Positions 1 through 8,860 of a DNA stretch of 64,000 nucleotides are shown here, piece by piece. The first letter of the stretch is position 1; each line of letters opens with the position of its first letter. A model generated the notes under the pieces. The model worked only from the letters and a program-made list of their open reading frames with translations, searched no databases and was not told the DNA's origin. A program made the position numbers and the translations under genes. Source of the DNA: Vreelandella halophila (lineage in GTDB: Bacteria > Pseudomonadota > Gammaproteobacteria > Pseudomonadales > Oleiphilaceae); assembly GCF_009856365.1 (NCBI RefSeq), contig NZ_WMEX01000002.1:372001-436000 (forward strand), given 5' to 3'.

Positions 1-118
1 CAATGGTGCGGATCTCGCCGTGCACCGCCTGGGCCACGACCATGTGGAAGCTGTTGGAGCCAAGGTCCACGGCGGCCAGCAGCCGGGGGGCGTCCTGGGA
101 ACTGTGCGGGGAAGTCAC
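1..118 (-). CDS. ppx: Exopolyphosphatase / pppGpp phosphohydrolase, N-terminal fragment
   Basis: Only the first 39 codons lie in the window; the gene continues past base 1. The translation carries AVDLGSNSFHMVVA, the phosphate-1 loop of the Ppx/GppA actin-like ATPase family. This family degrades polyphosphate and, in some members, pppGpp in the cytoplasm. The start is taken as GTG at 118, because no ATG is in frame and an AGGA lies about 11 bases upstream. It is divergent from trxA, the arrangement known in Pseudomonas. Family membership is clear from this motif; Ppx versus GppA is inferred from the trxA neighbour. Confidence 0.85.
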   Translation of the reverse strand, partial: MTSPHSSQDAPRLLAAVDLGSNSFHMVVAQAVHGEIRTI

Positions 119-302
119 CTGTCTTGAAATCCTGCTGAAAGCCCATATATTCTGAACAGCGCCGTGTTCAGGGCTGGTATCTGATCCGGATACTAACCCG
201 CGGAGCGGCCCATGTAACAGAGGGGATCCTCGCGTGTCCCGGTGACAGCCGGTTACGGCGGGCAAATTCCCATTCATACAGCAGCAATTTGGAAGTAGGG
301 CG

Positions 303-629
303 ATGAGCGACAACATTGTGAGCGTGACCGACGGCACCTTCGAAGACGAAGTTCTCAAGTCGGACGTACCGGTTCTTGTGGACTACTGGGCGGAATGGTG
401 CGGGCCCTGCAAGATGATCCATCCGGTTCTCGAAGAGATTGCGGACGAGTACGAGGGCAAGCTCAAGATCGCCAAGCTCAACATCGACGAGAACCAGCAG
501 ACGCCGCCGCGCTTCAACATCCGGGGGATCCCGACCCTGATGCTGTTCAAGAACGGCGATGTGGACGCCACCAAGGTGGGTGCACTGTCCAAGTCCCAGC
601 TGACGGCGTTCCTCGACAGCAACCTGTAA
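303..629 (+). CDS. trxA: Thioredoxin 1
   Basis: A 108-residue protein of the usual thioredoxin length. It has the redox-active WCGPC at residues 32-36, the buried acid Asp27 and the cis-proline of IPT (Pro77). It reduces protein disulfides in the cytoplasm and is itself recycled by thioredoxin reductase. The ATG is preceded by GGAAGTAGGG. Divergent from ppx across about 180 bases, it would normally be followed by rho; here a molybdenum-cofactor block intervenes. A GC-rich hairpin follows the stop. Confidence 0.97.
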   Translation: MSDNIVSVTDGTFEDEVLKSDVPVLVDYWAEWCGPCKMIHPVLEEIADEYEGKLKIAKLNIDENQQTPPRFNIRGIPTLMLFKNGDVDATKVGALSKSQLTAFLDSNL

Positions 630-636
630 CGTTTTC

Positions 637-654
637 GCCCCGGTCTGCCGGGGC
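637..654 (+). terminator. GC-rich hairpin after trxA
   Basis: Perfect 7-bp stem GCCCCGG/CCGGGGC with a 4-base TCTG loop, 8 bases after the trxA stop. No U-tract follows on the plus strand, so it may be a weak terminator, a 3'-end stabiliser for the trxA mRNA, or part of the mobA leader. Confidence 0.4.
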
Positions 655-667
655 GCTGTGATGCACT

Positions 668-1270
668 ATGGTGGTTGGTGGACTGATTCTCGCCGGAGGG
701 CGCGGTGAACGGATGGGCGGAGAAGACAAGGGGCTTCTGCGCCTGGACGGGCGCTCCTATGCGGCTCACCTGGCCGACGTTCTGTGTCCGGTGACCTCCG
801 CGGTGGCCATCAGTGCCAACCGCAATGCGGATGCCCACGGGCAGTGGGCGGATATCGTTCTGTCGGATAACGCCTTTGCCGAAGCCGGCCCCTTGGCGGG
901 GCTGGTGGAAGGTCTTCGATGGGCCCGTATGCGTGGATTTCAGGGGCTGGTGGTGACGCCCTGTGATACGCCACGGCTCCCGCCCATATGGGCGGTTCAG
1001 ATCCTGGAGGCGGCGCGACGGCGCCCCGCCATTCCCTGTCTCTCGGACACCGGTGAGCGGCGACACCCGCTGCACGGCTACTACCCGGTAGCGCTGCTGG
1101 GCCGGGTTGAGCGCTATCTCAGTCGTGGCGAACGCCGGGCACTGGAACTGGCGGAACAGCTGGGCGCCGAATGGATGGATTGCAGCGCCATGGTGGAAGG
1201 GTTCCTGAACGTGAACGAGCCCGGGGACCAGGCGCGGCTCAGCAGCGAGGCGCGCTCAGAGACCGTCTGA
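668..1270 (+). CDS. mobA: Molybdenum cofactor guanylyltransferase
   Basis: A 200-residue protein. It opens with the nucleotidyltransferase signature LAGGRGERMGGEDKGLL (residues 8-24) and has the metal-binding CDTP motif near residue 97, both typical of MobA. The enzyme transfers GMP from GTP to molybdopterin to form bis-MGD for DMSO-reductase-family enzymes. It is convergent with the moaB-moeA-moaD-moaE operon, and its last 15 bases overlap the end of moaE. The opposite orientation means it is expressed separately, perhaps by readthrough from trxA. Confidence 0.95.
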   Translation: MVVGGLILAGGRGERMGGEDKGLLRLDGRSYAAHLADVLCPVTSAVAISANRNADAHGQWADIVLSDNAFAEAGPLAGLVEGLRWARMRGFQGLVVTPCDTPRLPPIWAVQILEAARRRPAIPCLSDTGERRHPLHGYYPVALLGRVERYLSRGERRALELAEQLGAEWMDCSAMVEGFLNVNEPGDQARLSSEARSETV

Positions 1271-1720
1271 ATCCGCCCAGCGCCGGGCCGCCTCGCGGTC
1301 ACTGGCCTTCTGCTCCACCCAGTCGCTGTTACCCGCCGCGGTGATTTCCTTTTTCCAGAAAGGAGCGCGGGTTTTCAGGTAGTCCATGATGAACTGGCAG
1401 GCCTCAAAGGCATCCTGTCGGTGGCGGCTGCTCACCCCCACGAAGACAATCCGCTCTCCGGCCCGGATCTCGCCCACACGGTGCACGATCTCCGTGCGGT
1501 GAATGGTCCAGCGTCGGTCGGCCTCGTCCACCACGGCCTGGATGGCGGTTTCGGTCATGCCGGGGTAGTGCTCCAGGAATAGACTCTGGACGCCGCTCTG
1601 GTCACCAAGGTCGCGGGCAAGGCCAGTGAAGCTGCAGACCGCGCCGATCGCAGGGGCATCGTCTTCCAGCGCGGCCAGGACGGGCTCGATCGCCAGCGCT
1701 TCGCTCTGGATGCGGATCAT
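1256..1720 (-). CDS. moaE: Molybdopterin synthase catalytic subunit
   Basis: A 154-residue MoaE. Family motifs visible are LEHYPGM, HRVGEI, the SSRHRQDAF segment and the MDYLKTRAPFWKKE block that carries the catalytic lysine. With MoaD it inserts two sulfurs into precursor Z (cPMP) to make molybdopterin. It is last in the moaB-moeA-moaD-moaE operon; its ATG lies one base after the moaD stop, suggesting translational coupling of the two synthase subunits. Confidence 0.95.
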   Translation of the reverse strand: MIRIQSEALAIEPVLAALEDDAPAIGAVCSFTGLARDLGDQSGVQSLFLEHYPGMTETAIQAVVDEADRRWTIHRTEIVHRVGEIRAGERIVFVGVSSRHRQDAFEACQFIMDYLKTRAPFWKKEITAAGNSDWVEQKASDREAARRWADSDGL

Positions 1721-1721
1721 T

Positions 1722-1982
1722 TCAGCCTCCGGTGACCGGTGGGAAGAAGGCCACTTCGTCCCCCGGATTCACCGGCGTTTCCTCCCGGGCCATGGCCTGG
1801 TTCACGGCCATGAGCACACAGTCGTCGTCCAGCAGTTCGGCCCACTCTTCGCCGCGCTTTTGAAGCTGCTCACGGATATCACGGACACAGGTGATGCCGT
1901 CGGCGGGCAGCTGTTCCTCGCTGATCCCCAGGCGTTCGCGCAGACTGGCAAAGAAACGGATTGCAATACTGGATTCAGCCAT
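1722..1982 (-). CDS. moaD: Molybdopterin synthase sulfur carrier subunit
   Basis: An 86-residue ubiquitin-fold protein ending in PPVTGG. The C-terminal Gly-Gly is the site adenylated and thiocarboxylated for sulfur transfer to MoaE. The start MAESSIAIRFF is chosen because it gives the usual family length and overlaps the moeA stop by 8 bases. A longer in-frame extension upstream has no family similarity. The adenylating enzyme (MoeB) is not encoded nearby. Confidence 0.93.
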   Translation of the reverse strand: MAESSIAIRFFASLRERLGISEEQLPADGITCVRDIREQLQKRGEEWAELLDDDCVLMAVNQAMAREETPVNPGDEVAFFPPVTGG

Positions 1983-3195
1983 GGAGAAGCTCCGAAAACG
2001 GCAGGAAGGAGACTGGATCACCGACTTCCAGGGTCTGGTGCTCCGGAATGATGGCCAGCCCGTGCGACCAGCAGGCACTGCTGAGGACGCCCGAACTCTG
2101 GGTCGGCGCTGATTCAAGCCAGGTGCGGCCCTCGATGGAGCGACAGCGCACCCGCTGGAACTCGCGTCGGCTCTGGGGGCGTTCCACCGCGAATCCTGCG
2201 GGCATGGTGCAGGGTCGGGGCATGAGCTCGCCGTCCTCTCCCTGGCAGGCGCGCAGGAAGGGGCGGCCCAGCACCAGGAAGGTCACCAGGACCGCCGCCG
2301 GATTGCCGGGCAACCCGAGGACGGGGGTTTCGTTGATATGGCCGAACGCCAGAGGTTTTCCGGGTTTGATGGCCATGCGCCACAGGTCCAGCTCGCCCAG
2401 CGCCCGGATGGCATCACGGATGTGATCCTCCTCCCCCACGGAAACGCCGCCGGTGGTGATGATGGCGTCCGCCTGCTCCGCGGCCTGGGCCAGTGTGTCC
2501 TGTGTGGCCTCCAGAGTATCCGCCATGGTGTGGAACGGGACGGGCTCCCAGCCGGCGGCGCGCACCAGGGCGGTCAGCATGGGTTGGTTGGAATTGTGGA
2601 TCTGCCCCGGCGCCAGGGGCTGGCCGGGCGGGATCAGTTCGTCGCCGCTGCTGATGATGGCCACGCGCAGGGGGCGGAAGGTGGTGATCTCCGGAAGTCC
2701 GGCGGAGGCGAGCAGCCCCAGATGCCAGGGATCCAGGCGGGTTCCGGCGTTGATCAGGGTCTCGCCGGTATCAATGTCCTGCCCGGCAGGGCGGATGTTC
2801 TGGCCGGTGCCGGGAGACTGGAGAAGCCGGACCCGGTCGCCTTCGGTCTCGGTGTTCTCCTGCATGACGACGGTATCCGCCCCCTCGGGAATGGCGGCGC
2901 CGGTGAAGATGCGGGCGGCCGTGCCGGCCTCCAGGGGGTGGGGGGGCTGCCCGGCGGGCACGCGCTGGGAAACGGGCAGTGTGCCCGCTTCGGCATCCGC
3001 CGCGCGCAGGGCATAGCCGTCCACGGCGCTGTTGTCCGCTGGCGGAACCTGTACCGCTGAAACCGGGCTCTCGGCGAGGATCCGCTGGAGGGCGTCATTC
3101 AGGGGTGTGGTCTCGGTACCGGGCAGGACCCGGGCGGCCTTCATCAGTTGTGTCCGGGCCTCATCCACGCTGATCAGTGTGTCCGTGCCCGCCAT
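1975..3195 (-). CDS. moeA: Molybdopterin molybdenumtransferase
   Basis: A 406-residue MoeA of normal length. It shows the N-terminal VDEAR...LP segment, the DNSAVDGYALR motif and the TTGGVSVGEEDHI motif of the MogA-like domain. MoeA inserts molybdate into adenylated molybdopterin. Its ATG overlaps the moaB stop (TGATG) and its stop overlaps moaD. The tight operon points to joint expression. Confidence 0.95.
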   Translation of the reverse strand: MAGTDTLISVDEARTQLMKAARVLPGTETTPLNDALQRILAESPVSAVQVPPADNSAVDGYALRAADAEAGTLPVSQRVPAGQPPHPLEAGTAARIFTGAAIPEGADTVVMQENTETEGDRVRLLQSPGTGQNIRPAGQDIDTGETLINAGTRLDPWHLGLLASAGLPEITTFRPLRVAIISSGDELIPPGQPLAPGQIHNSNQPMLTALVRAAGWEPVPFHTMADTLEATQDTLAQAAEQADAIITTGGVSVGEEDHIRDAIRALGELDLWRMAIKPGKPLAFGHINETPVLGLPGNPAAVLVTFLVLGRPFLRACQGEDGELMPRPCTMPAGFAVERPQSRREFQRVRCRSIEGRTWLESAPTQSSGVLSSACWSHGLAIIPEHQTLEVGDPVSFLPFSELLHG

Positions 3196-3770
3196 CAGTT
3201 GGCTCCCCGGGCGGCATCAAGGGGAATTTCCCGGTCCAGTCCGCTGAGGTCCCGCTCGGGTTTGCGCTGGACCAGGGCGGAAAAGTTGCAGGGCCGGTGG
3301 CGGCTGTCGAGCTGGTCACGCACGATGCCCTCCCAGGCGGTGCGGCAGGCGCCGGTGGAGCCCGGCATGCAGAAGACCACCGTATGGTTCGCCAGCCCGG
3401 CCAGGGCCCGGGACTGGATGGTGCTGTTGCCGATTTCCTGGGCGGAGAGACGGCGGAATTCCTCACCGAAACCCTCGATGGTCTTTTCGAACAGCGGGCC
3501 CAGCGATTCCGGCGTGCTGTCACGCTCCTGCAGGCCGGTGCCGCCAGTGATCAGCACGCTCTGGATCTGCGGATCCGCGATCCAGCGGCTGACCAGAGCC
3601 CGCATAAGGCAGGTGTCGTCCTGCAGCAGGCGCCGCGCCACGATGTTGTGACCCGCCTCAAGGGCGGCATCCACCAGGAACTGGCCGGAGCTGTCCTCGC
3701 TCGGCCCCCGGCTGTCAGAGATGGTCAGGATGGCAAGGTTGAGGGGCGCGAAGTCACTGGCTGATGCCAT
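3195..3770 (-). CDS. moaB: MoaB/MogA-family molybdopterin adenylyltransferase
   Basis: A 191-residue MoaB/MogA-type protein. ILTISDSRGPSEDSSG near the N-terminus and the ITGGTGLQERDSTPE segment match the molybdopterin-binding and adenylation fold. The start MASASDF is chosen because upstream in-frame sequence is not family-like. It is the first gene of the operon. It would adenylate molybdopterin before molybdate insertion by MoeA. moaA and moaC are absent here, so earlier steps must be encoded elsewhere. Confidence 0.9.
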   Translation of the reverse strand: MASASDFAPLNLAILTISDSRGPSEDSSGQFLVDAALEAGHNIVARRLLQDDTCLMRALVSRWIADPQIQSVLITGGTGLQERDSTPESLGPLFEKTIEGFGEEFRRLSAQEIGNSTIQSRALAGLANHTVVFCMPGSTGACRTAWEGIVRDQLDSRHRPCNFSALVQRKPERDLSGLDREIPLDAARGAN

Positions 3771-3864
3771 CGGATCGGGTCTCCTGTGAGGGTTCCTTGA
3801 TGCTGCCATGATAAGCGCAGCCGGGGGCTGCACCAATGCCTCCAGTGGGGTAAACGCGGGGGTT

Positions 3865-3893
3865 TTGCACTGCCGTTGAAAATGGTGTATTTT
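3865..3893 (+). promoter_or_regulatory. Candidate rho promoter
   Basis: TTGCAC at 3865-3870 and TATTTT at 3888-3893 are separated by 17 bases. They would give a leader of about 180 bases before rho. Long leaders are known for rho in enteric bacteria, where Rho autoregulates. The boxes match consensus only moderately. Confidence 0.35.
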
Positions 3894-4082
3894 GACAACT
3901 CCTGATTAAGGCAGGCGGGTCGGTGCCCCACCCATCCGCCAATCCCGGAATCTCCGTTCTGACCCTGGTTTCACTGAATCGCCCCGATCGGCAGAACCCG
4001 GGCAATCCGGAACTTCGCTTCCCCAGCAGTCTGATAACAACCAACTTTATCCTATCCATCCAGACGTAATCCCAGACAATCT

Positions 4083-5345
4083 ATGAATCTGACCGAACTC
4101 AAGAAAAAACCCGTTCCCGAACTCATTGAGGTTGCCCAGGAGATGGGCCTCGAAAACATGGCCCGTTCGCGAAAGCAGGATGTGATCTTCGCGATTCTCA
4201 AGAAACACGCCAAAAGCGGTGAGGACATCCACGGCGATGGCGTGCTTGAGATCCTCCAGGACGGGTTCGGGTTTCTGCGGTCCGCCGATTCCTCCTACCT
4301 GGCGGGCCCGGACGACATCTATGTCTCGCCCAGCCAGATCCGGCGGTTCAACCTGCGCACCGGGGACTCGATTTCCGGCAAGATCCGGCCTCCGAAAGAC
4401 GGCGAGCGGTATTTCGCGCTGCTCAAGGTCAACGACATCAACTTCGGGAAGGCCGACAACACCCGCCACAAGATCCTGTTCGAGAACCTGACGCCGCTCT
4501 TCCCGGAGGAACGGCTGCGGCTGGAAGCCGGCAACGGTTCCACCGAGGACCTGTCGGCGCGGATCCTGGATCTTGTCTCCCCCATCGGCAAAGGCCAGCG
4601 TGGCCTGATCGTTTCTCCGCCCAAGGCGGGTAAGACGCTGCTGATGCAGACCATGGCCCAGTCCATTGTGCGCAACTCCCCTGACTGCCACCTGATGGTG
4701 CTGCTCATCGATGAGCGCCCGGAGGAGGTCACGGAGATGCAGCGCACGGTGCGCGGCGAGGTTGTGGCCTCCACCTTCGATGAGCCGCCGGCACGCCACG
4801 TGCAGGTGGCCGAGATGGTGATCGAAAAGGCCAAGCGCCTGGTTGAGCACAAGAAGGACGTGGTGATCCTGCTGGACTCCATCACCCGTCTCGCCCGGGC
4901 CTACAACACCGTGATCCCGTCCTCTGGCAAGGTGCTGACCGGTGGTGTCGACGCCCACGCCCTGGAAAAGCCCAAGCGTTTCTTCGGCGCTGCGCGGAAT
5001 GTGGAAGAGGGTGGCAGTCTGACCATCATGGCCACGGCCCTGGTGGACACCGGCTCCAAGATGGACGAGGTGATCTACGAGGAGTTCAAGGGCACCGGCA
5101 ATATGGAGGTGCACCTGGACCGCCGGATCGCCGAGCGCCGCACCTATCCGGCCATCAACGTCCGCCGTTCGGGTACGCGCCGCGAGGATCTGCTGGTCAG
5201 CGAGGACGAGCTGCAGCGGGTCTGGATCCTGCGCAAGCTCCTGCACTCGATGGATGACGACGTGGCCGCCGTGGAGTTCCTGATCGACAAGCTGCGGGAC
5301 ACGAAGACCAACGAGGAATTCTTCCAGGCGATGAAGAAACGATAA
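4083..5345 (+). CDS. rho: Transcription termination factor Rho
   Basis: A 420-residue protein, the standard length. It has an N-terminal helical domain ([11 protein letters not shown]), a cold-shock-like RNA-binding domain (about 50-125), Walker A SPPKAGKT near residue 180, Walker B followed by [12 protein letters not shown], and the R-loop region near 350. Rho is a hexameric RNA-dependent ATPase that ends transcription. It is transcribed away from moaB after a roughly 300-base upstream region and followed 16 bases later by ubiD. The pairing with trxA/ppx is the usual gammaproteobacterial one apart from the inserted Moco block. Confidence 0.98.
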   Translation: MNLTELKKKPVPELIEVAQEMGLENMARSRKQDVIFAILKKHAKSGEDIHGDGVLEILQDGFGFLRSADSSYLAGPDDIYVSPSQIRRFNLRTGDSISGKIRPPKDGERYFALLKVNDINFGKADNTRHKILFENLTPLFPEERLRLEAGNGSTEDLSARILDLVSPIGKGQRGLIVSPPKAGKTLLMQTMAQSIVRNSPDCHLMVLLIDERPEEVTEMQRTVRGEVVASTFDEPPARHVQVAEMVIEKAKRLVEHKKDVVILLDSITRLARAYNTVIPSSGKVLTGGVDAHALEKPKRFFGAARNVEEGGSLTIMATALVDTGSKMDEVIYEEFKGTGNMEVHLDRRIAERRTYPAINVRRSGTRREDLLVSEDELQRVWILRKLLHSMDDDVAAVEFLIDKLRDTKTNEEFFQAMKKR

Positions 5346-5361
5346 CCCCGCAGGAGCCTTC

Positions 5362-6828
5362 ATGCAGTACCGGGATCTGCGCGATTTCATTGATCAGCTT
5401 GAACAGCAGGGCGAACTCAAGCGCATCACCACCGAGGTTGATCCACGGCTGGAGATGACCGAGATCGCCGACCGGACCCTGAAGAAGGAGGGACCGGCGC
5501 TGCTGTTCGAGAACCCGACGGGGTACAGCATGCCGGTTCTGGCGAACCTGTTTGGCACGCCCAAGCGCGTGGCCATGGGCATGGGGCGTGACAGCGTCGA
5601 GAGCCTGCGCGAGATCGGTGAGCTGCTGGCGTTCCTCAAGGAGCCGGAACCGCCCAAGGGCTTCCGTGATGCCTTCGACAAGATGCCCATCTTCCGCCAG
5701 GTCATGAAGATGGGGCCCAAGATCAAGCGGTCCGCGCCCTGCCAGGAAGTGGTGCTGGAAGGGGATGACGTGGACCTCTACCAGTTGCCGGTGCAGACCT
5801 GCTGGCCGGAAGATGCGGGGCCGCTCATCACCTGGCCGCTGGTGGTCACACGCGGGCCCGAGAAGGAACGCCAGAACATGGGCATCTACCGCCAGCAGCG
5901 GATCGGGCGCAATCGCCTGATCATGCGCTGGCTGGCCCATCGCGGTGGAGCGCAGGATTTCCAGCAGTGGCAACAGCAGCATCCGGGCGAGCCCTTCCCG
6001 GTGGCGGTGGCGCTGGGGGCTGACCCGGCCACCATCCTGGGGGCGGTGACACCAGTGCCGGATACCCTTTCCGAGTACGCGTTCTCCGGCCTGCTGCGTG
6101 GCTCGCGCACCGAACTGGTCAATGCCGGGGTAGGTGACCTGCAGGTGCCGGCCAGCGCGGAGATCATCCTGGAAGGCTACATCTACCCGGATGACACGGC
6201 GCCAGAGGGGCCTTTCGGGGACCATACCGGTTACTACAACGAGGTGGAGACCTTCCCGGTCTTTACGGTTGAACGCATCACCCACCGGAAAAATCCCATC
6301 TACCACAGCACCTACACAGGGCGCCCCCCGGACGAACCCGCGGTTCTGGGCGTGGCCCTGAATGAAGTGTTCGTACCCATCCTGCGCAAGCAGTTTCCGG
6401 AGATCGTGGACTTCTACCTGCCTCCGGAGGGCTGCTCCTATCGCATGGCCGTTGTGACCATGAAGAAGCAGTACCCCGGCCATGCCAAACGCGTGATGAT
6501 GGGTGTATGGTCCTTCCTGCGCCAGTTCATGTACACCAAGTTCGTGATCGTCACCGATGATGACATCAATGCCCGCGACTGGCAGGACGTGATCTGGGCG
6601 ATCACCACCCGCATGGACCCGACCCGCGATACCACCCTGGTGGACAACTCGCCCATTGATTACCTGGATTTCGCATCGCCGGTAGCAGGGCTGGGTTCCA
6701 AGATGGGGCTAGATGCCACCACCAAGTGGCCTGGTGAGACTGACCGGGAGTGGGGGCGCCCGATTACCATGAGCGACGAGGTCAAACGCCGGGTGGACGA
6801 ACTCTGGCCCCAGCTCGGCCTCGACTGA
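5362..6828 (+). CDS. ubiD: 4-hydroxy-3-polyprenylbenzoate decarboxylase
   Basis: A 488-residue UbiD, the family length. The [12 protein letters not shown] motif holding conserved acidic residues is at 281-292. The enzyme uses prenylated FMN, made by UbiX, to decarboxylate the ubiquinone precursor at the membrane surface. It lies 16 bases after rho with AGGAG before the ATG, and is followed by a Fre-like reductase, as in Pseudomonas. No ubiX is in the window. Confidence 0.97.
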   Translation: MQYRDLRDFIDQLEQQGELKRITTEVDPRLEMTEIADRTLKKEGPALLFENPTGYSMPVLANLFGTPKRVAMGMGRDSVESLREIGELLAFLKEPEPPKGFRDAFDKMPIFRQVMKMGPKIKRSAPCQEVVLEGDDVDLYQLPVQTCWPEDAGPLITWPLVVTRGPEKERQNMGIYRQQRIGRNRLIMRWLAHRGGAQDFQQWQQQHPGEPFPVAVALGADPATILGAVTPVPDTLSEYAFSGLLRGSRTELVNAGVGDLQVPASAEIILEGYIYPDDTAPEGPFGDHTGYYNEVETFPVFTVERITHRKNPIYHSTYTGRPPDEPAVLGVALNEVFVPILRKQFPEIVDFYLPPEGCSYRMAVVTMKKQYPGHAKRVMMGVWSFLRQFMYTKFVIVTDDDINARDWQDVIWAITTRMDPTRDTTLVDNSPIDYLDFASPVAGLGSKMGLDATTKWPGETDREWGRPITMSDEVKRRVDELWPQLGLD

Positions 6829-6861
6829 ACTCCGGCCGCCTGCGCCGCGTACGAGGATACT

Positions 6862-7593
6862 ATGGACGCCAACGCGCAACAGCCGAAGACAGACCTGTTC
6901 CATCTCAGCGAGATCGGGCAGGTCGGTAACGACATCTATCAGGTACGGTTCGAGTGGCCCCAGGGCCGCCCCGTGCCCTTCAGTGCCGGGCAGTACCTGG
7001 CCATCCATCTGCCCGGGCGGGATCCGGCCTGGTTTTCCATCGCCAGTGCCCCCGGGGCCGAGCAGCTGACCCTTCACATCCAGGCGCCGCCGGAGTGGGC
7101 CAGTGCCCATGAAGTCATGGAATACCTGCGTCACGAGGGCTGCGCCCGGATCTCCATGCCCTATGGTGAGGCCTGCCTGAAGGAACCCCCCGGGGCGCCG
7201 CTGCTGCTGGTTGTGGCCGGGACAGGGTTTGCCCAGGCCAAGAGCATTGTGGACTACCTGCGCTTCAGCCGCATGGAGCAGCCGGTCACCCTTTACTGGG
7301 GGGCACGCGACGCCGGGGACATGTATCTGCGCGGGACCGCTGAACGCTGGGAGGAGGCCTGGCCGGACTTTCATTTCCGGCCGGTGGTGTGCGAGGCGGA
7401 TGCGGCCTCGGACTGTCATCATGAACGCCTGGCCGAGGCCATCCTGGCGGATGGCCATGACCTGGGTCAGGTGAAGGTCATTGCCAGCGGTTCACCCGCA
7501 ATGGTTTACAGTGTTCTGGATGGCCTCACGCCTGCCGGTTTCGACCCGGCCCGCTTCCACTCGGACGTGCTGCAGTACGCCCCGCGCGGCTGA
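6862..7593 (+). CDS. Fre-like NAD(P)H-flavin reductase
   Basis: A 243-residue ferredoxin-NADP-reductase-fold protein. Flavin-binding motif WFSIAS (about 53-58) replaces the more common RPYSIAS/RPFSIAS, and the nucleotide-binding GTGFAQAKSI motif resembles E. coli Fre. There is no 2Fe-2S ligand set, so it looks like a stand-alone flavin or ferredoxin reductase. Supplying reduced flavin for the prenyl-FMN pathway of UbiX/UbiD is a plausible role given the position 33 bases after ubiD, but this is inference. Confidence 0.8.
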   Translation: MDANAQQPKTDLFHLSEIGQVGNDIYQVRFEWPQGRPVPFSAGQYLAIHLPGRDPAWFSIASAPGAEQLTLHIQAPPEWASAHEVMEYLRHEGCARISMPYGEACLKEPPGAPLLLVVAGTGFAQAKSIVDYLRFSRMEQPVTLYWGARDAGDMYLRGTAERWEEAWPDFHFRPVVCEADAASDCHHERLAEAILADGHDLGQVKVIASGSPAMVYSVLDGLTPAGFDPARFHSDVLQYAPRG

Positions 7594-7597
7594 GGCC

Positions 7598-8860
7598 TCA
7601 GCGCGCCGGGGTACCGCTGCGGCGCCGGGGCTCCGGCATGGGCAGCCTGGGCAGACCATGGTGCTCGAGAACTCCCTGGCGAAGCAGGCGGACGCTGTCC
7701 TCGTAGCGGCCCAGGTGGGCGTAGAGCCGGCACAGTTCCGCGGCCGTCTCCTGGCTGTGGCGTACTCCGAGACTGGTTTCCAGGTATTCCCTGGCCTTGC
7801 CCCAGAGCCGGTTACGCAGGCTGATGCGCCCCAGGGCCAGCAGCAGTTCCGGGTTGTTGGGGCGCTCCTTGAGCCAGCCCTCAGCCGCCAATAACTGCTC
7901 ATCCTCCCTGGGGCCCTGAATGCGGCCGTAGAGGTTGATCAGCAGGTCACTCCAGCTGTGGCGCAGGACCTTGCGCAGCAGGCTTTCGGCGCGGGATTCC
8001 GCGCCCAGGCGGGCCAGGTGGTTGGCGTAGTGATGCACCACGGACTCGTCATTGCGCCGGGGCGGGGGAAGCTGATCCCAGACCCGGTCCAGATGGTCCA
8101 GGTTGCGCTGTTCCGGGGGCTGGCGTTCCAGCCGCTCGGCGGCCTGGTCGAGCACGTTGAGCCAGACTTCCTGCTCCAGAACGGTCAGGCTGCTTTCATC
8201 CAGCGCGGCGTGGCGGCGCAGTTCCGGCAGCAGTTCACTGAGTGCCTGCCAGTCCTCGAGGTTGCGGTAGACATTCGCGAGCTGGCGCATCACGTGCGGG
8301 TGATTGGGGGAGTTGCGGCGCAGGCGCAGCAGTGTTGCCAGGGCCTGTTCGTTGCGTCCGGCGTTGAGCTGCAGCCGGGCCTGGGTCAGGCCGACCGCCA
8401 GATCCGAGCCGGCGGTGCTTTCCCAGGCGAGGCGCAGGAAGCGGTCGGCCTCCTCCTGGTCACCCTGCTGGTGCGCGGCTTCCGCGGCTGACAGGTAATT
8501 GATGAGCGGTGTTTCCGCGTTGCCGGCACCCTGTTCAAGCAGTTTGCGTGCCCGGCCCCAGTTGCCCTCGGCCAGCTCCAGCAGCCCCTGTGTGGTCCGG
8601 CGCCGGGCGCGGCGGCGCCCGCTGTTGCGCCACCACTGGCCCATGGCACCGGGGCTCAGGCGCAGCCCGCGCACAAGGCCCAGCAGCCAGTGCAGGATCA
8701 GGGCGGCCAGCACCACCAGTGACATCCCCACCCAGAAGTTGGTCTCAATCAGCCAGGTTCCGATGCTGATGCGTATGTAGCCGGGGTCCTCCGACATGCC
8801 AAGGCTGAGTAGCGTGCCTGCCAGCACGGCGACGCACAGAACAATGAGCAGGGCCCTCAT
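7598..8860 (-). CDS. hemY: HemY: inner-membrane TPR protein of the heme operon
   Basis: A 420-residue protein with two N-terminal membrane segments (about 3-22 and 40-62). These are followed by a basic stretch (RRRARRR) and a long helical TPR-like region to the C-terminus, the HemY_N plus TPR layout. It is last in hemC-hemD-hemX-hemY, with the ATG overlapping the hemX stop by 4 bases. HemY is thought to organise late heme-pathway enzymes at the membrane; its exact role is unsettled. Confidence 0.9.
   Translation of the reverse strand: MRALLIVLCVAVLAGTLLSLGMSEDPGYIRISIGTWLIETNFWVGMSLVVLAALILHWLLGLVRGLRLSPGAMGQWWRNSGRRRARRRTTQGLLELAEGNWGRARKLLEQGAGNAETPLINYLSAAEAAHQQGDQEEADRFLRLAWESTAGSDLAVGLTQARLQLNAGRNEQALATLLRLRRNSPNHPHVMRQLANVYRNLEDWQALSELLPELRRHAALDESSLTVLEQEVWLNVLDQAAERLERQPPEQRNLDHLDRVWDQLPPPRRNDESVVHHYANHLARLGAESRAESLLRKVLRHSWSDLLINLYGRIQGPREDEQLLAAEGWLKERPNNPELLLALGRISLRNRLWGKAREYLETSLGVRHSQETAAELCRLYAHLGRYEDSVRLLRQGVLEHHGLPRLPMPEPRRRSGTPAR

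Noticed and set aside
4047..5390. A long minus-strand reading frame (447 codons) opposite rho
   Set aside because: It is the antisense shadow of rho. Rho matches its family over its full length, and GC-rich coding DNA often leaves a long open antisense frame.
5197..6483. A 428-codon minus-strand frame opposite rho/ubiD
   Set aside because: His/Arg/Gly-rich composition with no family similarity; the plus strand holds clear ubiD.
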